Source: Planctomycetota bacterium
Lineage (GTDB): Bacteria; Planctomycetota; Phycisphaerae; Sedimentisphaerales; Anaerobacaceae
Length of the DNA stretch: 64,000 nt
Direction of reading: 5' to 3'
Assembly (NCBI GenBank): GCA_019456145.1
Contig: VRUL01000006.1
Location: 128,423 to 192,422 of the forward strand
Shown here: positions 7,724 to 15,871 of the stretch, piece after piece
Numbering within the stretch: position 1 is the first letter of the stretch
Layout of the letters: every line of letters begins with the position of its first letter
Translations under genes and position numbers: made by a program
Notes under the pieces: generated by a model
What the model was told of the DNA's origin: nothing
What the model saw: the letters and a program-made list of their open reading frames with translations, nothing else
The model's database searches: none

Positions 7724-9574
7724 TTAGTCGAGGCTCATTGGCTCCTGGGTTCGGCTGTGTCGGCGATAAATTGTAATTCCCTTACAGCCCAGCTTGTATG
7801 CCAATTTGTAGGTTTTATCGACGGCTGCGGGGGTGGCATTTTCCGGGAAGTTTATGGTTTTGCTGACCGCTGCATCGCAGTGCTGCTGGAAGGCGGCCTG
7901 CATTTTAACGTGCCATTCGGGCTTGATATCGTAAGCACATTTGAAGACTTTCCTTATTTTAGGGGGGATTTGGTTGATTTTTTGAATACTGCCTGTTTTT
8001 AGAATCTGATTTTCGAGTTTTTTGGTATAAAAGCCGGCTTTTTTCGCGACTTGTTCGAAGATGTGATTTTTTTGTCGCAATTTTGTGCCTGCCAATATCC
8101 GGCGGACAAAGACGAGCGAAAAGGTGGGCTCGATGCCGCAAGAGCAATCCGCGATGATGCTTATTGTGCCAGTGGGGGCAACGCATGTAAGAGCGGCATT
8201 ACGGACCTTTTTATTTCGTTTGGTTCGCCAGATGCTTTCATTCCAGTTTGGAAAAGGTCCACGCTGATTGGCCAGGGCGGTGCTGGCCCGGCGAGCTTTC
8301 TCGTTGATGAAGTTCATAACCGTAGATGCGAAATCGACGCCCGGTTTGGAATCGTAAGGAATTCCCATTAAAAATAAGCAGTCTGCGAACCCCATAACTC
8401 CGAGCCCGATTTTGCGGTTGGCGTGGACGAGGCGGACGCTGTCTCTGACGGGATAATTGGATACGTCAATAATATTGTCCAGAAAGCGCACGGCTAATTT
8501 GACAGTGGCGTCCAGAGCCTGCCAATCCATGACGGCTTTGCCATCGTTGCTCCTTACAAATTTTGTAAGGTTGATACTGCCTAAAGTGCAGGCCTCAAAA
8601 GGCAGTAGAGGCTGTTCGCCGCATGGATTGGTTGTTTCAATCGGGCCCAGCGAAGGTGTGGGATTGTCACGGTTGATTCTGTCGATGAAGATAACGCCAG
8701 GCTCTCCTGTTTTGTGGGCACAGTTGACGATAATTTTCCAGATGTCGCCGACAGAGTAGAATTGACGTGCTTTGGCGGAAGGGGGCACTTTTTTGCCGGT
8801 CAACTTATGCAAATCGTTTATTGTGTAGCTTGCAATATCAAGCGACCGAGGCAATAGGAACCTGTTTTGCGTGCGAGGATTTTTTACGATGTGCAAAGAT
8901 CCAGGGGATTTGAGGACCCGCTTCATCCAACCATCGGTGATTTTGACGGAAATATTGAAGTTGGTGAAGGCCTTTAGGTTCTGTTTGGCGCGCAGGAATT
9001 TCAGTATGTCGGGATGCTCGACAGTCATGGTGCCCATATTTGCACCGCGGCGAAAAGCACCCTGCTGAATTGCATCGGTGGCCTCTGAAAAGACCCGCCA
9101 AAAACTTATCGGGCCTGATGTTGTGCCTCCGCTGGATGCGATTCGGTCTCCGGTGGGTCTTAATTTATCGAGAGAAAACCCGGTTCCGCCGCCAGCCTTT
9201 TGGATCAGTGCGGTCTGCTTAATGGCCTCGAATATGGCTTCTATACTGTCTTCGATCGGCAGTACGAAGCAAGCGCTTAGCATGTTGTTGGGGCGGCCGG
9301 CGTTCATTAGGGCTGGGGAATTGGGCAGGAATTTGAGGGAGGCCAGGAGGTCGTAAAATCTTCGGTGCCAGCCCTTGATTTGGTCTCTCTGTGCTCCATA
9401 TTTTTTTTCAGCGCCAGCTATCACGGATGCTACTCTGCTGAACATCTGTGCCGGTGTCTCGATGCATTTGCCCTTGCTGTCTCTGAGCAGGTATCTTCTT
9501 TGCAAGACAGTGAAAGCATTTTGTGTAAGGACAGGTGGCTGTCCGGGGGGGGGCGGTATATCGGAGTCAGTCAT
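7724..9574 (-). CDS. nrdJ: vitamin B12-dependent class II ribonucleotide reductase
   Basis: A 616-residue enzyme that reduces ribonucleotides to deoxyribonucleotides using adenosylcobalamin, so it needs no oxygen. Visible landmarks are PNSPALMNAG, the first redox cysteine in MLSACFVLPIEDS, the GGGTGFSLDKLRPTG loop, the radical site NPCGEQPLLPFEACTLGSINL, and VAPTGTISIIADCSCGIEPTF. The C-terminus reaches LGCKGITIYRRHSR and stops about ten residues later. Many homologues read YRDGSR here and continue into a Cys-rich tail that accepts thioredoxin electrons; no CxxC tail is seen in the next bases of any minus-strand frame. No N-terminal ATP-cone is present. Two small minus-strand genes lie upstream. 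Confidence 0.92.
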   Translation of the reverse strand: MTDSDIPPPPGQPPVLTQNAFTVLQRRYLLRDSKGKCIETPAQMFSRVASVIAGAEKKYGAQRDQIKGWHRRFYDLLASLKFLPNSPALMNAGRPNNMLSACFVLPIEDSIEAIFEAIKQTALIQKAGGGTGFSLDKLRPTGDRIASSGGTTSGPISFWRVFSEATDAIQQGAFRRGANMGTMTVEHPDILKFLRAKQNLKAFTNFNISVKITDGWMKRVLKSPGSLHIVKNPRTQNRFLLPRSLDIASYTINDLHKLTGKKVPPSAKARQFYSVGDIWKIIVNCAHKTGEPGVIFIDRINRDNPTPSLGPIETTNPCGEQPLLPFEACTLGSINLTKFVRSNDGKAVMDWQALDATVKLAVRFLDNIIDVSNYPVRDSVRLVHANRKIGLGVMGFADCLFLMGIPYDSKPGVDFASTVMNFINEKARRASTALANQRGPFPNWNESIWRTKRNKKVRNAALTCVAPTGTISIIADCSCGIEPTFSLVFVRRILAGTKLRQKNHIFEQVAKKAGFYTKKLENQILKTGSIQKINQIPPKIRKVFKCAYDIKPEWHVKMQAAFQQHCDAAVSKTINFPENATPAAVDKTYKLAYKLGCKGITIYRRHSRTQEPMSLD

Positions 9575-9606
9575 TTTTTTTATCTCTTATGACACTAATC
9601 CGTGTT

Positions 9607-9807
9607 TTATCTTTTTCTAAGCCATCTGAGGCGAAAGACATCACGAATTTTTTCAGTAAACCGGATTCCCAAACGCTGGGTGCTGGTCTTGAACTCGGCC
9701 CGCTGCAAGTCAGCGGTAGTCGGCCCGGGGGGCGATTTGCCGAATATCGACAGAAGCAGGCTCGCAAACAAAGCCAACAATGAATTTATTTTTGCGCGAA
9801 AAGACAT
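9607..9807 (-). CDS. small hypothetical membrane-anchored protein
   Basis: A 66-residue frame with a hydrophobic N-terminus (INSLLALFASLLLSIFG), a proline-rich turn (KSPPGPTTADLQRAE) and a basic tail (TEKIRDVFRLRWLRKR). That layout suggests one membrane anchor with a positively charged domain. It ends 32 bp before nrdJ on the same strand, compatible with co-transcription. No ribosome site precedes the ATG, and the degenerate direct repeats (ctaacgactaaa) just upstream are non-coding, so translation is uncertain. Function unknown. Confidence 0.4.
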   Translation of the reverse strand: MSFRAKINSLLALFASLLLSIFGKSPPGPTTADLQRAEFKTSTQRLGIRFTEKIRDVFRLRWLRKR

Positions 9808-9890
9808 TTTTAGTCGTTAGTATTTAGTCGTCAGTGTTTAGTGCATCATTGCCGTGAAAGGAGGATTGCATTGGCTAACGACCATCCATA

Positions 9891-10472
9891 TTACCTTTGC
9901 ACAGCTAATTTTACTGAAGCTAACAGCTCTGGGCCTGTGCGGCTTACTGACTCGGATTTTCCGAACAATTGATGTCTTTCAAGAATCCGGGGCTGTTGGT
10001 CATAATATCTTTGCACCGCATCAATACCCCCTTCGGCCGCACCTGTGGTTTTATACCTGCCATCTAAAAGCCATGAGCTTATCTCGTCATCATACTCGGA
10101 GGGATAAATAATAGCCACTGCAAATTTATCGCCGTTGTATTTTGCAAGATGCAGCTTGGCCCGGCAGGGCGGGGCGGCTTTGACTGCTAAATTAACAAGT
10201 GCGTTGAAATCCCGGGTGGCAGTTTCGAGATCGTTGCAGTAGAAGAACATACCGGCCTCAAGATGGAAGATTTCAGAACGGACGCCTTTTAGCTCAAGTT
10301 TTCCATCTGGATGGGCTTTGTGTATTTTGTAAACCTTGCAGTCCTTATACTTTTCGCTTTCCAGAAGCTCAGCCACCTCCCGGGCGGTAAAGCCGGTGCC
10401 CACATGGTCTCCGAAGTCGAAGATATACAGGCCGACGTATTTCTCAGGTTTTTCAAGTTTTGGCATTTTCAT
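9891..10472 (-). CDS. conserved-looking hypothetical protein
   Basis: A 193-residue soluble protein with no signal peptide and no recognised domain. Composition and codon use look genuine (EKYVGLYIFDFGDHVGTGFTAREVAELL at the start, mixed alpha/beta, acidic and basic residues balanced). Two in-frame ATGs (10472 and 10466) are equally possible; neither has a strong ribosome site. It lies upstream of the small protein and nrdJ on the same strand. The phrase FFYCNDLETATRDFNALVNLA suggests an alpha/beta fold, but I do not recognise the family. The intergenic side carries a repeat-derived inverted repeat. Confidence 0.6.
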   Translation of the reverse strand: MKMPKLEKPEKYVGLYIFDFGDHVGTGFTAREVAELLESEKYKDCKVYKIHKAHPDGKLELKGVRSEIFHLEAGMFFYCNDLETATRDFNALVNLAVKAAPPCRAKLHLAKYNGDKFAVAIIYPSEYDDEISSWLLDGRYKTTGAAEGGIDAVQRYYDQQPRILERHQLFGKSESVSRTGPELLASVKLAVQR

Positions 10473-10502
10473 AATTACCCTATTATAACCACAGATTTCA
10501 CA

Positions 10503-10569
10503 CCGTTAGAAATATTTTTGTATTTTCCCGAATATTTTTATCGGGTCTGGAATTTCTAACGGGGCAAGC
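10503..10569. repeat. dispersed inverted-repeat element (TTTCTAACGGGGCAAGC family)
   Basis: CCGTTAGAAAT (10503-10513) and ATTTCTAACGG (10552-10562) form an 11-bp perfect inverted repeat around a smaller CCCGA/TCGGG hairpin. The right arm runs on as ATTTCTAACGGGGCAAGC (18 bp), identical to 24572-24589; 17 of the 18 recur at 3095-3111 in reverse orientation. Partial copies lie at 14125-14134 and 21168-21227. It sits between divergent genes. Confidence 0.7.
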
Positions 10570-10598
10570 GGGTTTTTTGGACGGAGAGCAAATCAATC

Positions 10599-10626
10599 TT
10601 GACGTGCTCGATTAGGGATGTAAGAT
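10599..10626 (+). promoter_or_regulatory. possible promoter for the lipoprotein gene
   Basis: TTGACG, a 16-bp spacer and TAAGAT, 79 bp before the start at 10705. Both boxes are near consensus, the spacing slightly short. Confidence 0.35.
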
Positions 10627-10704
10627 GTGAGAAAAATGGCAGAATGAATGGAATTTGTGATGTTCAGGGCGTTTTGAGGAATATTATGATTAGGAGTGAA
10701 ACAA

Positions 10705-11346
10705 ATGCGTAGATTTATCAGTAAGCCACATATTGTTCTTTATCTTGTATTTTTGTTGTTATTAACAACTTCCTGCAGTCCAAAACTGGATGAGCAAATT
10801 AAAGAATATCAAGAGGCCCATAACAGCGGTGATGTTGCAAAAGAGATGTCTTTTCTGGCAGAAGACATAAGCTATGAGGTTGTGGATCAATGGACAGTAA
10901 CAGGTAAAGAGAGCGTGCAGAAACTTGCTGAAACGGATGCTGTTATCGACAGCCAACTAATATTTACAGACGTGAAGGCAAGTAAAAACAAAGTAACGTG
11001 CAAGGTTGAAGAGCAAAACAAGTGGCTTAAACTTGCCGGGATCGAAACGCTATACTATGAATTCCGCGAGTTCACTTTTGAAAAGGGATTAATAACAAGT
11101 GTGAGGACAAAACCTACGCAGGAAGGCGCTGTTGCACTGGATGTGTTTCGTAAGTCTTTCGGAGAATGGGTTGCTGAAAATCGAAAAGAAGAGTTCGAAC
11201 AATTGAGGCGTGCGAGTGTTATTACAAAAGACAATATCGGTAAGTGGTTAGTGCTGATGCAAGCGTGGCGAGAAGAAATGGAAAAAGAGGAGCAACAAAA
11301 AGAAGATGAGAAAGAGAAGCAACAAGAAGAAAGTGAGAAAGAATAG
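10705..11346 (+). CDS. lipoprotein with NTF2/SnoaL-like domain
   Basis: A 213-residue protein. TTAGGAG precedes ATG 10705 by 9 nt; a GTG at 10696 touches the ribosome site and is less likely. The signal peptide ends in a lipobox (LLLTTSC), so the protein is lipid-anchored. Residues about 30-140 have the cone-shaped alpha+beta pattern of NTF2-like domains (YQEAHNSGDVAKEMSFLAED, then beta strands ending in FTFEKGLITSVRTKP), usually ligand-binding or structural. The last 30 residues are almost all E, K and Q, a solvent-exposed tail. It converges with tyrS. Function unknown. Confidence 0.7.
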   Translation: MRRFISKPHIVLYLVFLLLLTTSCSPKLDEQIKEYQEAHNSGDVAKEMSFLAEDISYEVVDQWTVTGKESVQKLAETDAVIDSQLIFTDVKASKNKVTCKVEEQNKWLKLAGIETLYYEFREFTFEKGLITSVRTKPTQEGAVALDVFRKSFGEWVAENRKEEFEQLRRASVITKDNIGKWLVLMQAWREEMEKEEQQKEDEKEKQQEESEKE

Positions 11347-11420
11347 CAACAGGGTTTGTTCGGTCAAGTTATCTTAATTACGAGTCGTTCCTGACGGTCC
11401 GGCTCACCGTGGTTTGGGTT

Positions 11421-12632
11421 TTAATTCTTTTTTATTTTTATTTTAGCAAACTTTCTTTTGCCAACCTGAATGACCATTCCTTCGGCGGGGGTGATTTGAG
11501 CGTTGGGATCGGTCAGCTTCTGTCCGTCAATGGTTGCGCCATCCTGCTTGATTATGCGCTTTGCCTGGCCACCTGATGCTACGAGTTTACATGCCAACAG
11601 GAGTTTGCCGGCCATAATGGGGCCAGGTGTTATTTCAATTTCCGGTATGTCGTCGGGCAGTTGTCGCTTTGCGAATATCCTGTCAAATTCGGCGGCGGCT
11701 GTGTCAGCGGCGGTGTTGTCGTAAAAGTCTGTGACAATCGCTTTTCCTAATATAACTTTTGCCTGCTTTGGGTGGGTTGCACCGGGATTAACAAGCTCAG
11801 TTATTTCGCCGGCATTGAGGTTTGTTAAAAGCGTAAAGTAATTTTCCATCATATCGTCTGAGATGCTCATAACCTTGCCGAACATATCATTGGGCCCGTC
11901 TGTAACGCCGATGTAATTACCTTTTGATTTGCTCATTTTTTCTTTTCCGTCGAGGCCGACGAGTATGGGCAGGGTAATTACAATCTGGGGTGGTTGTCCG
12001 TATGCTCGCTGTATGTCTCTTCCAACGAGGTTGTTGAAAGTCTGGTCTGTGCCGCCCAATTCGACGTCGCTTCTTACGACAACGGAATCGTAACCCTGCA
12101 TAAGCGGGTAGAGAAATTCGTGCATAAAAATATCTTCGTCGTTGCGGAGGCGTATTTTGAAGCTGTCCCGTTGAAGCAATTGAGCAACAGTTTTTTTTGC
12201 CGCGAGTTGAATTATTTCGATTGCGGTGAGCTTTTCAAGCCATTCGCTGTTATATCTTATTTCGAGTTTACTTTCTGAAGTGTCGAGTATTTTACCTGCC
12301 TGGTCGAAGTAAGTTTTTGCGTTTTCTTCGATTTGCTCGGTTGAGAGCTGTGGGCGTGTCGTATTCTGGCCTGAAGGATCACCGATTCTGGCGGTGTAGT
12401 CACCTATAATGAGTACTGCCTTGTGGCCGAGGTCCTGGAATTGTCTCATCTTTCGCAATACGACGGTATGGCCGAGGTGTATATCGGCGCTGGTGGGATC
12501 CAGGCCGAGCTTGATGCGGAGTTGCCTGCCTTTTTTGGCCGCTTCGGTGAGTTTGCCCGCCAGTTCAGCTTCAGTAAAAATTTCCACTGTGCCGCGTTTT
12601 AGTAATTGAATTTGTTTTGCTGAATCCATCAT
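11421..12632 (-). CDS. tyrS: tyrosyl-tRNA synthetase
   Basis: A 403-residue class I aminoacyl-tRNA synthetase that charges tRNA-Tyr. The ATP-binding HIGH motif is HLGH in LGLDPTSADIHLGHTVVL; the second signature is KMSKS in DGKEKMSKSKGNY; the tyrosine pocket is around YPLMQGYDSVVVRSDVELGGTDQ. The last 65 residues form an S4 RNA-binding domain (GGQAKRIIKQDGATIDGQ). The LGLDPT wording and length match the TyrZ-like branch rather than the E. coli-type enzyme. Only 7 bp separate it from the upstream glycosidase gene on the same strand, so they may be co-transcribed even though their functions are unrelated. Confidence 0.95.
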   Translation of the reverse strand: MMDSAKQIQLLKRGTVEIFTEAELAGKLTEAAKKGRQLRIKLGLDPTSADIHLGHTVVLRKMRQFQDLGHKAVLIIGDYTARIGDPSGQNTTRPQLSTEQIEENAKTYFDQAGKILDTSESKLEIRYNSEWLEKLTAIEIIQLAAKKTVAQLLQRDSFKIRLRNDEDIFMHEFLYPLMQGYDSVVVRSDVELGGTDQTFNNLVGRDIQRAYGQPPQIVITLPILVGLDGKEKMSKSKGNYIGVTDGPNDMFGKVMSISDDMMENYFTLLTNLNAGEITELVNPGATHPKQAKVILGKAIVTDFYDNTAADTAAAEFDRIFAKRQLPDDIPEIEITPGPIMAGKLLLACKLVASGGQAKRIIKQDGATIDGQKLTDPNAQITPAEGMVIQVGKRKFAKIKIKKN

Positions 12633-12639
12633 ATTTTTA

Positions 12640-14046
12640 TTACCATCCGGGGTTGGGCCTTACTGATGCCTTGAGGCCTTTTGATCCTACAATATAGAGA
12701 GGACTTGTTCCGAGGGGAACGGAAAGTGATTTAGTTCGTATTTTATGGACCGGTACGAATCTTCGCGTCCCGTAAATGTCATAGATATTCAGTCCTTTTT
12801 CGTTGTTGACGCGTATGTAAGCGTAGGGCTTAGTACTCCAGGCCACAATTATATCCAGATCGCTTTTATCGTCCGTGAAGACCACAGCATATACCTGTGG
12901 CCCGAAGACATCGTTGTGCACCCATTTCTTGCCTTCGAGCATTCGTGTCATAAAAGAGAATGCATAATAGGAATATTTCGGTGTAAGGTCGTTTCGGAGA
13001 AGGCCAACCATATCGGCCTGGTCGAATTGCCGAGTTCCCGTGTCTCTGAGGGTCCACCAAAAGACCTTTTTGATTTTTTGAGAGGCGATGGCGAGGACGT
13101 GGAACCGGACTACGAGGTCAGCCTGGCGTGTTTCCAGTGTTCCATAGGGATGGATGTGGCTGTTCCAGCATATTTCGGTAATCCAGATTGGTTTTGGGTT
13201 GCCGAATTTGGCCATTACTTTTATAAGCTCGTCGGTTTGCTCGAGGAAACTCATTCGTACAAGCGGATAGTCGGGCTTTAAGTCGTGACGGTGCCAGCTC
13301 TTGACATATTGGTCGAGCTCCCACCAGTCGAAATGTTCTTCCGGGGCTGATGGGGGCCGATAGGGATGAAAACAGGCAATATCAAAGCAATCGTAAGGGA
13401 CGAGACTCAGTATCTTTTCGGCCCAGAGGACATCACAAAAAGCCATATTAAGGCCAAGGACTTTTGCATCGGGATTTGCCTGGTGAATTGATTTGCCTGC
13501 GGCGGCGAGGAGACGGGCATACTCTGCGGGTGTTCCCTTCCAGAATCCTCCATTCGGCTCATTCCAGATTTGCCAGAATTTTACTTTGCCTGCGAAATGT
13601 TTCACAGTTTCCCTTACAAAATTACAGTATGCCTGAACTCCCTCCGGTGTTCGGGGGTCGTGGAAATTCGGGGCATAAGCCAGGTTGCCAAAGAGCAGAA
13701 GTCCGTACTTATGACAGGTATCAACAAGCCGGTCATAATCCTGGAATTGGTATTGCCCTTTCTTTTTCTCGATTCGGCGCCAAGTGAAATCCTGACGTCC
13801 CCACTTGATGCCGGCTTCCTTCATTTTTTTCAGGATGGGTTCAAGTTTAGGAGTATCGGGTTGAAAGGCGGTGTTGATTCCAAAGGGAGAGGAAGGCAGA
13901 AGGTCGTCGGCAAAGGCGTGCGGGGGCAGTGTCACGTGAAAACTACTCTCTGCCGTTGGAGGTTCAGCCATGCAAAGGGAATTCAAGAAGATAAACTGCA
14001 TAAATAACACAGCAGAAAGATTCCGTAAAGAAACAGACATTGCCAT
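12640..14046 (-). CDS. secreted glycoside hydrolase, clan A (GH39/GH5-like)
   Basis: A 468-residue (beta/alpha)8 enzyme. I choose ATG 14046 because it starts the signal peptide (MAMSVSLRNLSAVLFMQFIF, ending near CMA) and GGAAG precedes it; an in-frame ATG at 14118 lacks a ribosome site. The acid/base glutamate is in FWQIWNEPNGGFW and the likely nucleophile in KPIWITEICWNS, the paired Glu of clan-A retaining glycosidases. The barrel begins SPFGINTAF, and GRQDFTWRRIEKKKGQY is typical of GH39-like proteins. A C-terminal beta domain follows. Likely substrate is a plant or algal polysaccharide, not determinable here. Seven bp upstream of tyrS. Confidence 0.8.
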   Translation of the reverse strand: MAMSVSLRNLSAVLFMQFIFLNSLCMAEPPTAESSFHVTLPPHAFADDLLPSSPFGINTAFQPDTPKLEPILKKMKEAGIKWGRQDFTWRRIEKKKGQYQFQDYDRLVDTCHKYGLLLFGNLAYAPNFHDPRTPEGVQAYCNFVRETVKHFAGKVKFWQIWNEPNGGFWKGTPAEYARLLAAAGKSIHQANPDAKVLGLNMAFCDVLWAEKILSLVPYDCFDIACFHPYRPPSAPEEHFDWWELDQYVKSWHRHDLKPDYPLVRMSFLEQTDELIKVMAKFGNPKPIWITEICWNSHIHPYGTLETRQADLVVRFHVLAIASQKIKKVFWWTLRDTGTRQFDQADMVGLLRNDLTPKYSYYAFSFMTRMLEGKKWVHNDVFGPQVYAVVFTDDKSDLDIIVAWSTKPYAYIRVNNEKGLNIYDIYGTRRFVPVHKIRTKSLSVPLGTSPLYIVGSKGLKASVRPNPGW

Positions 14047-14247
14047 ATAACTTCCAGGCGACCATCCGGGCGTGAGGCATTTCAGTAACCGGGTCTGTTT
14101 TGCGATTTTATCAGCCATAGACTTTCGTTAGAAATTCAGGATATCCAGAAAGTAAAATTGTAAACCATAATGGCCGAATAGGCAAGAATCCAGTAGAGCT
14201 TTTACCGGAATACGCCAATGTTTGCGGCTATTTAGTCAACAAGGTCT

Positions 14248-14799
14248 TTATCCTGAGACGCCGCCTGAGACAATAAAAGACATTGCCTCTGAACTATCAA
14301 CATTCAGAGACTGAATAGAGTCCTTTTTAAAAATCAATACGTTGCCCGCGAAATTGTATGACTGAGGCAGGTACACGGCGGCATAATCGTCCAGACCAAA
14401 CTTCTCAAGAGACTCGGTTGTAATGAAACCCGCGATTTTCGGACCGTCAGCGCCGGTGAGCGATACGATAACCGGCTTGTCGAATTTTTTCTTCTCTCCG
14501 GCAAAAGCTTCCACAATATCCTTGATGGAACCATAGAGCAACTTGACCAGCGGGACCTTTGTGAAAACCTTTTCCACAATCCCAAACAATTTTTTGCCGA
14601 CAAAATTCGAAGTGAGAAAGCCGATAAGGAATATCACCGAAATTGTTACTAATATACTCAGTCCCGGGATGTCTATTCTCAGTATGCCACGAAAGATTTT
14701 ATCCAGAGATGTGAATGCCCAGACAATTATGAAAATGGTTACCGTTGTTGGCACAAAAACCAAAAGCCCCTTTAGGAAATACTTTACTATCTTCTTCAT
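14248..14799 (-). CDS. DUF502 membrane protein
   Basis: A 183-residue protein. AAAGGACC precedes the ATG. Two N-terminal membrane segments (LKGLLVFVPTTVTIFIIVWA and SILVTISVIFLIGFLTSNFV) are followed by IPLVKLLYGSIKDIV-type helices and a small beta domain (VIVSLTGADGPKIAGFITTE, AVYLPQSYNFAGNVLIF). This is the DUF502 pattern found across bacteria and plant LCV proteins; no biochemical role is established. It lies 24 bp downstream of the DUF457/DUF4184-like gene on the same strand and probably shares its transcript. Confidence 0.85.
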   Translation of the reverse strand: MKKIVKYFLKGLLVFVPTTVTIFIIVWAFTSLDKIFRGILRIDIPGLSILVTISVIFLIGFLTSNFVGKKLFGIVEKVFTKVPLVKLLYGSIKDIVEAFAGEKKKFDKPVIVSLTGADGPKIAGFITTESLEKFGLDDYAAVYLPQSYNFAGNVLIFKKDSIQSLNVDSSEAMSFIVSGGVSG

Positions 14800-14823
14800 T
14801 CTTTGGTCCTTTCACTGAAACTT

Positions 14824-15351
14824 TTAATCCTTTTCATTACTTGCAGTATCTTTTAATTTCTTTAACCTGGAATATGACAGCACCTCGAGCGCCCATAAGA
14901 CAATAGCTGCAACAAAGAAGACAAGACATAAGGCCTCTATTTGCTGCCTTGTTATAATCCTCCATAAAGGTATTGCCTTATGTGGCCAAAACAGGTGTAC
15001 GTCCGGGTGGTAGATGCTGTCGATCACAACATGGAGCCATACGCCAAGAATACCGGAGAGGAGCATCTTCAAGAAGCTGGTCTGGTAGTGTATGCGGAGT
15101 ATTTGCATTATCTTTTTGAAAAAATTTCGCAGTGGATAGGCTGCCATCGCCCAGATAATGCCTGCTGCTGCCCCTATTAAGAGCGTGTGAGTGAATCTGT
15201 GGATCGGGTAGGTAAGTCCGAGCTGTGTGATGATAAGCACCTCTATATCAACTATTACGTTGGCGAGCACAAAGACAGGGAGGTCAATCCACTTTCTAAA
15301 AGCGAGGGCGATGAAGCCGCTCGGTCCAAAATGATATGGCGTAAAGGGCAT
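14824..15351 (-). CDS. YdjM/DUF457-like membrane metal-dependent hydrolase
   Basis: A 175-residue integral membrane protein. The N-terminus MPFTPYHFGPSGFIAL, then VLANVIVDIEVL and HRFTHTLL, followed by LHVVIDSIYHPDVHLFWP, place conserved His and Asp residues in the pattern of YdjM/DUF457 or DUF4184 proteins, which are thought to be membrane-embedded metal-dependent hydrolases. Four or five membrane segments are visible. It is first of a two-gene unit with the DUF502 gene. Substrate unknown. Confidence 0.75.
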   Translation of the reverse strand: MPFTPYHFGPSGFIALAFRKWIDLPVFVLANVIVDIEVLIITQLGLTYPIHRFTHTLLIGAAAGIIWAMAAYPLRNFFKKIMQILRIHYQTSFLKMLLSGILGVWLHVVIDSIYHPDVHLFWPHKAIPLWRIITRQQIEALCLVFFVAAIVLWALEVLSYSRLKKLKDTASNEKD

Positions 15352-15871
15352 TTGAAGCTTCCTTCAAGGAACAGCAAGGACTAAATCCGTTGATTAACCG
15401 GTTAGTTTTTGTGAGCATAACTTGCGGTTTTGAGTGTGTCAAATGTTTAGCGGGATTTGGTGGGATAAAAAAACCGCCCGATTTGAGCGGTTTTAGAAGC
15501 GGAAAGAGGCAAGCGGGTTTTTAGCATAAAGCAATATAGCTCATGATTGCCAGAAACAGTATCCGCCTTTTATTAGTTGTAAACGGAAGCCAGGTTTTGT
15601 AATAAAAATTCATCATCGCCCTTCTTGAAGCCAGAACTTTTAAAATATTATTCTCAGGTCATAGAGTTATTATAATCGAAAAGGGGGTGGAAAATCAAGT
15701 AAAATTATTGTTCTGTAAACGTTAGTGCTTACTATTAAAGGCGTTATGATATGTGATTTGTAGATTTTTTTTCGCCCGCACAGCCGCCGAAAATCAGCAT
15801 ACTCAGCACAAAACGATAGAATAGTAACCGGAAAGGTTTTCGATTTACTGTGATCCAGTAATTTTCAATCA
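15352..15871. other. 520-bp gap without genes
   Basis: It holds a bidirectional hairpin (15470-15494) and a short copy of the repeat text GGCAAGCGGGTTTTT (15508-15522) shared with 10563-10577. I see no coding frame with a ribosome site. Confidence 0.5.
15470..15494. terminator. bidirectional intrinsic terminator
   Basis: AAAACCGC / GCGGTTTT with a 9-nt loop; an A run on the left and a T run on the right let it work on either strand. The likely user is the minus-strand DUF4832 gene ending at 15872. Confidence 0.55.

Noticed and set aside
9871-9972. 33-codon plus-strand frame behind a perfect AAAGGAGG
   Set aside because: Starts at TTG and overlaps the 3' end of the opposite-strand gene; the peptide has no recognisable feature, so I treat the ribosome-like site as chance.
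11388-11412. ACGGT/ACCGT hairpin between the lipoprotein gene and tyrS
   Set aside because: Only a 5-bp stem and a weak T tract; not enough to call a terminator.
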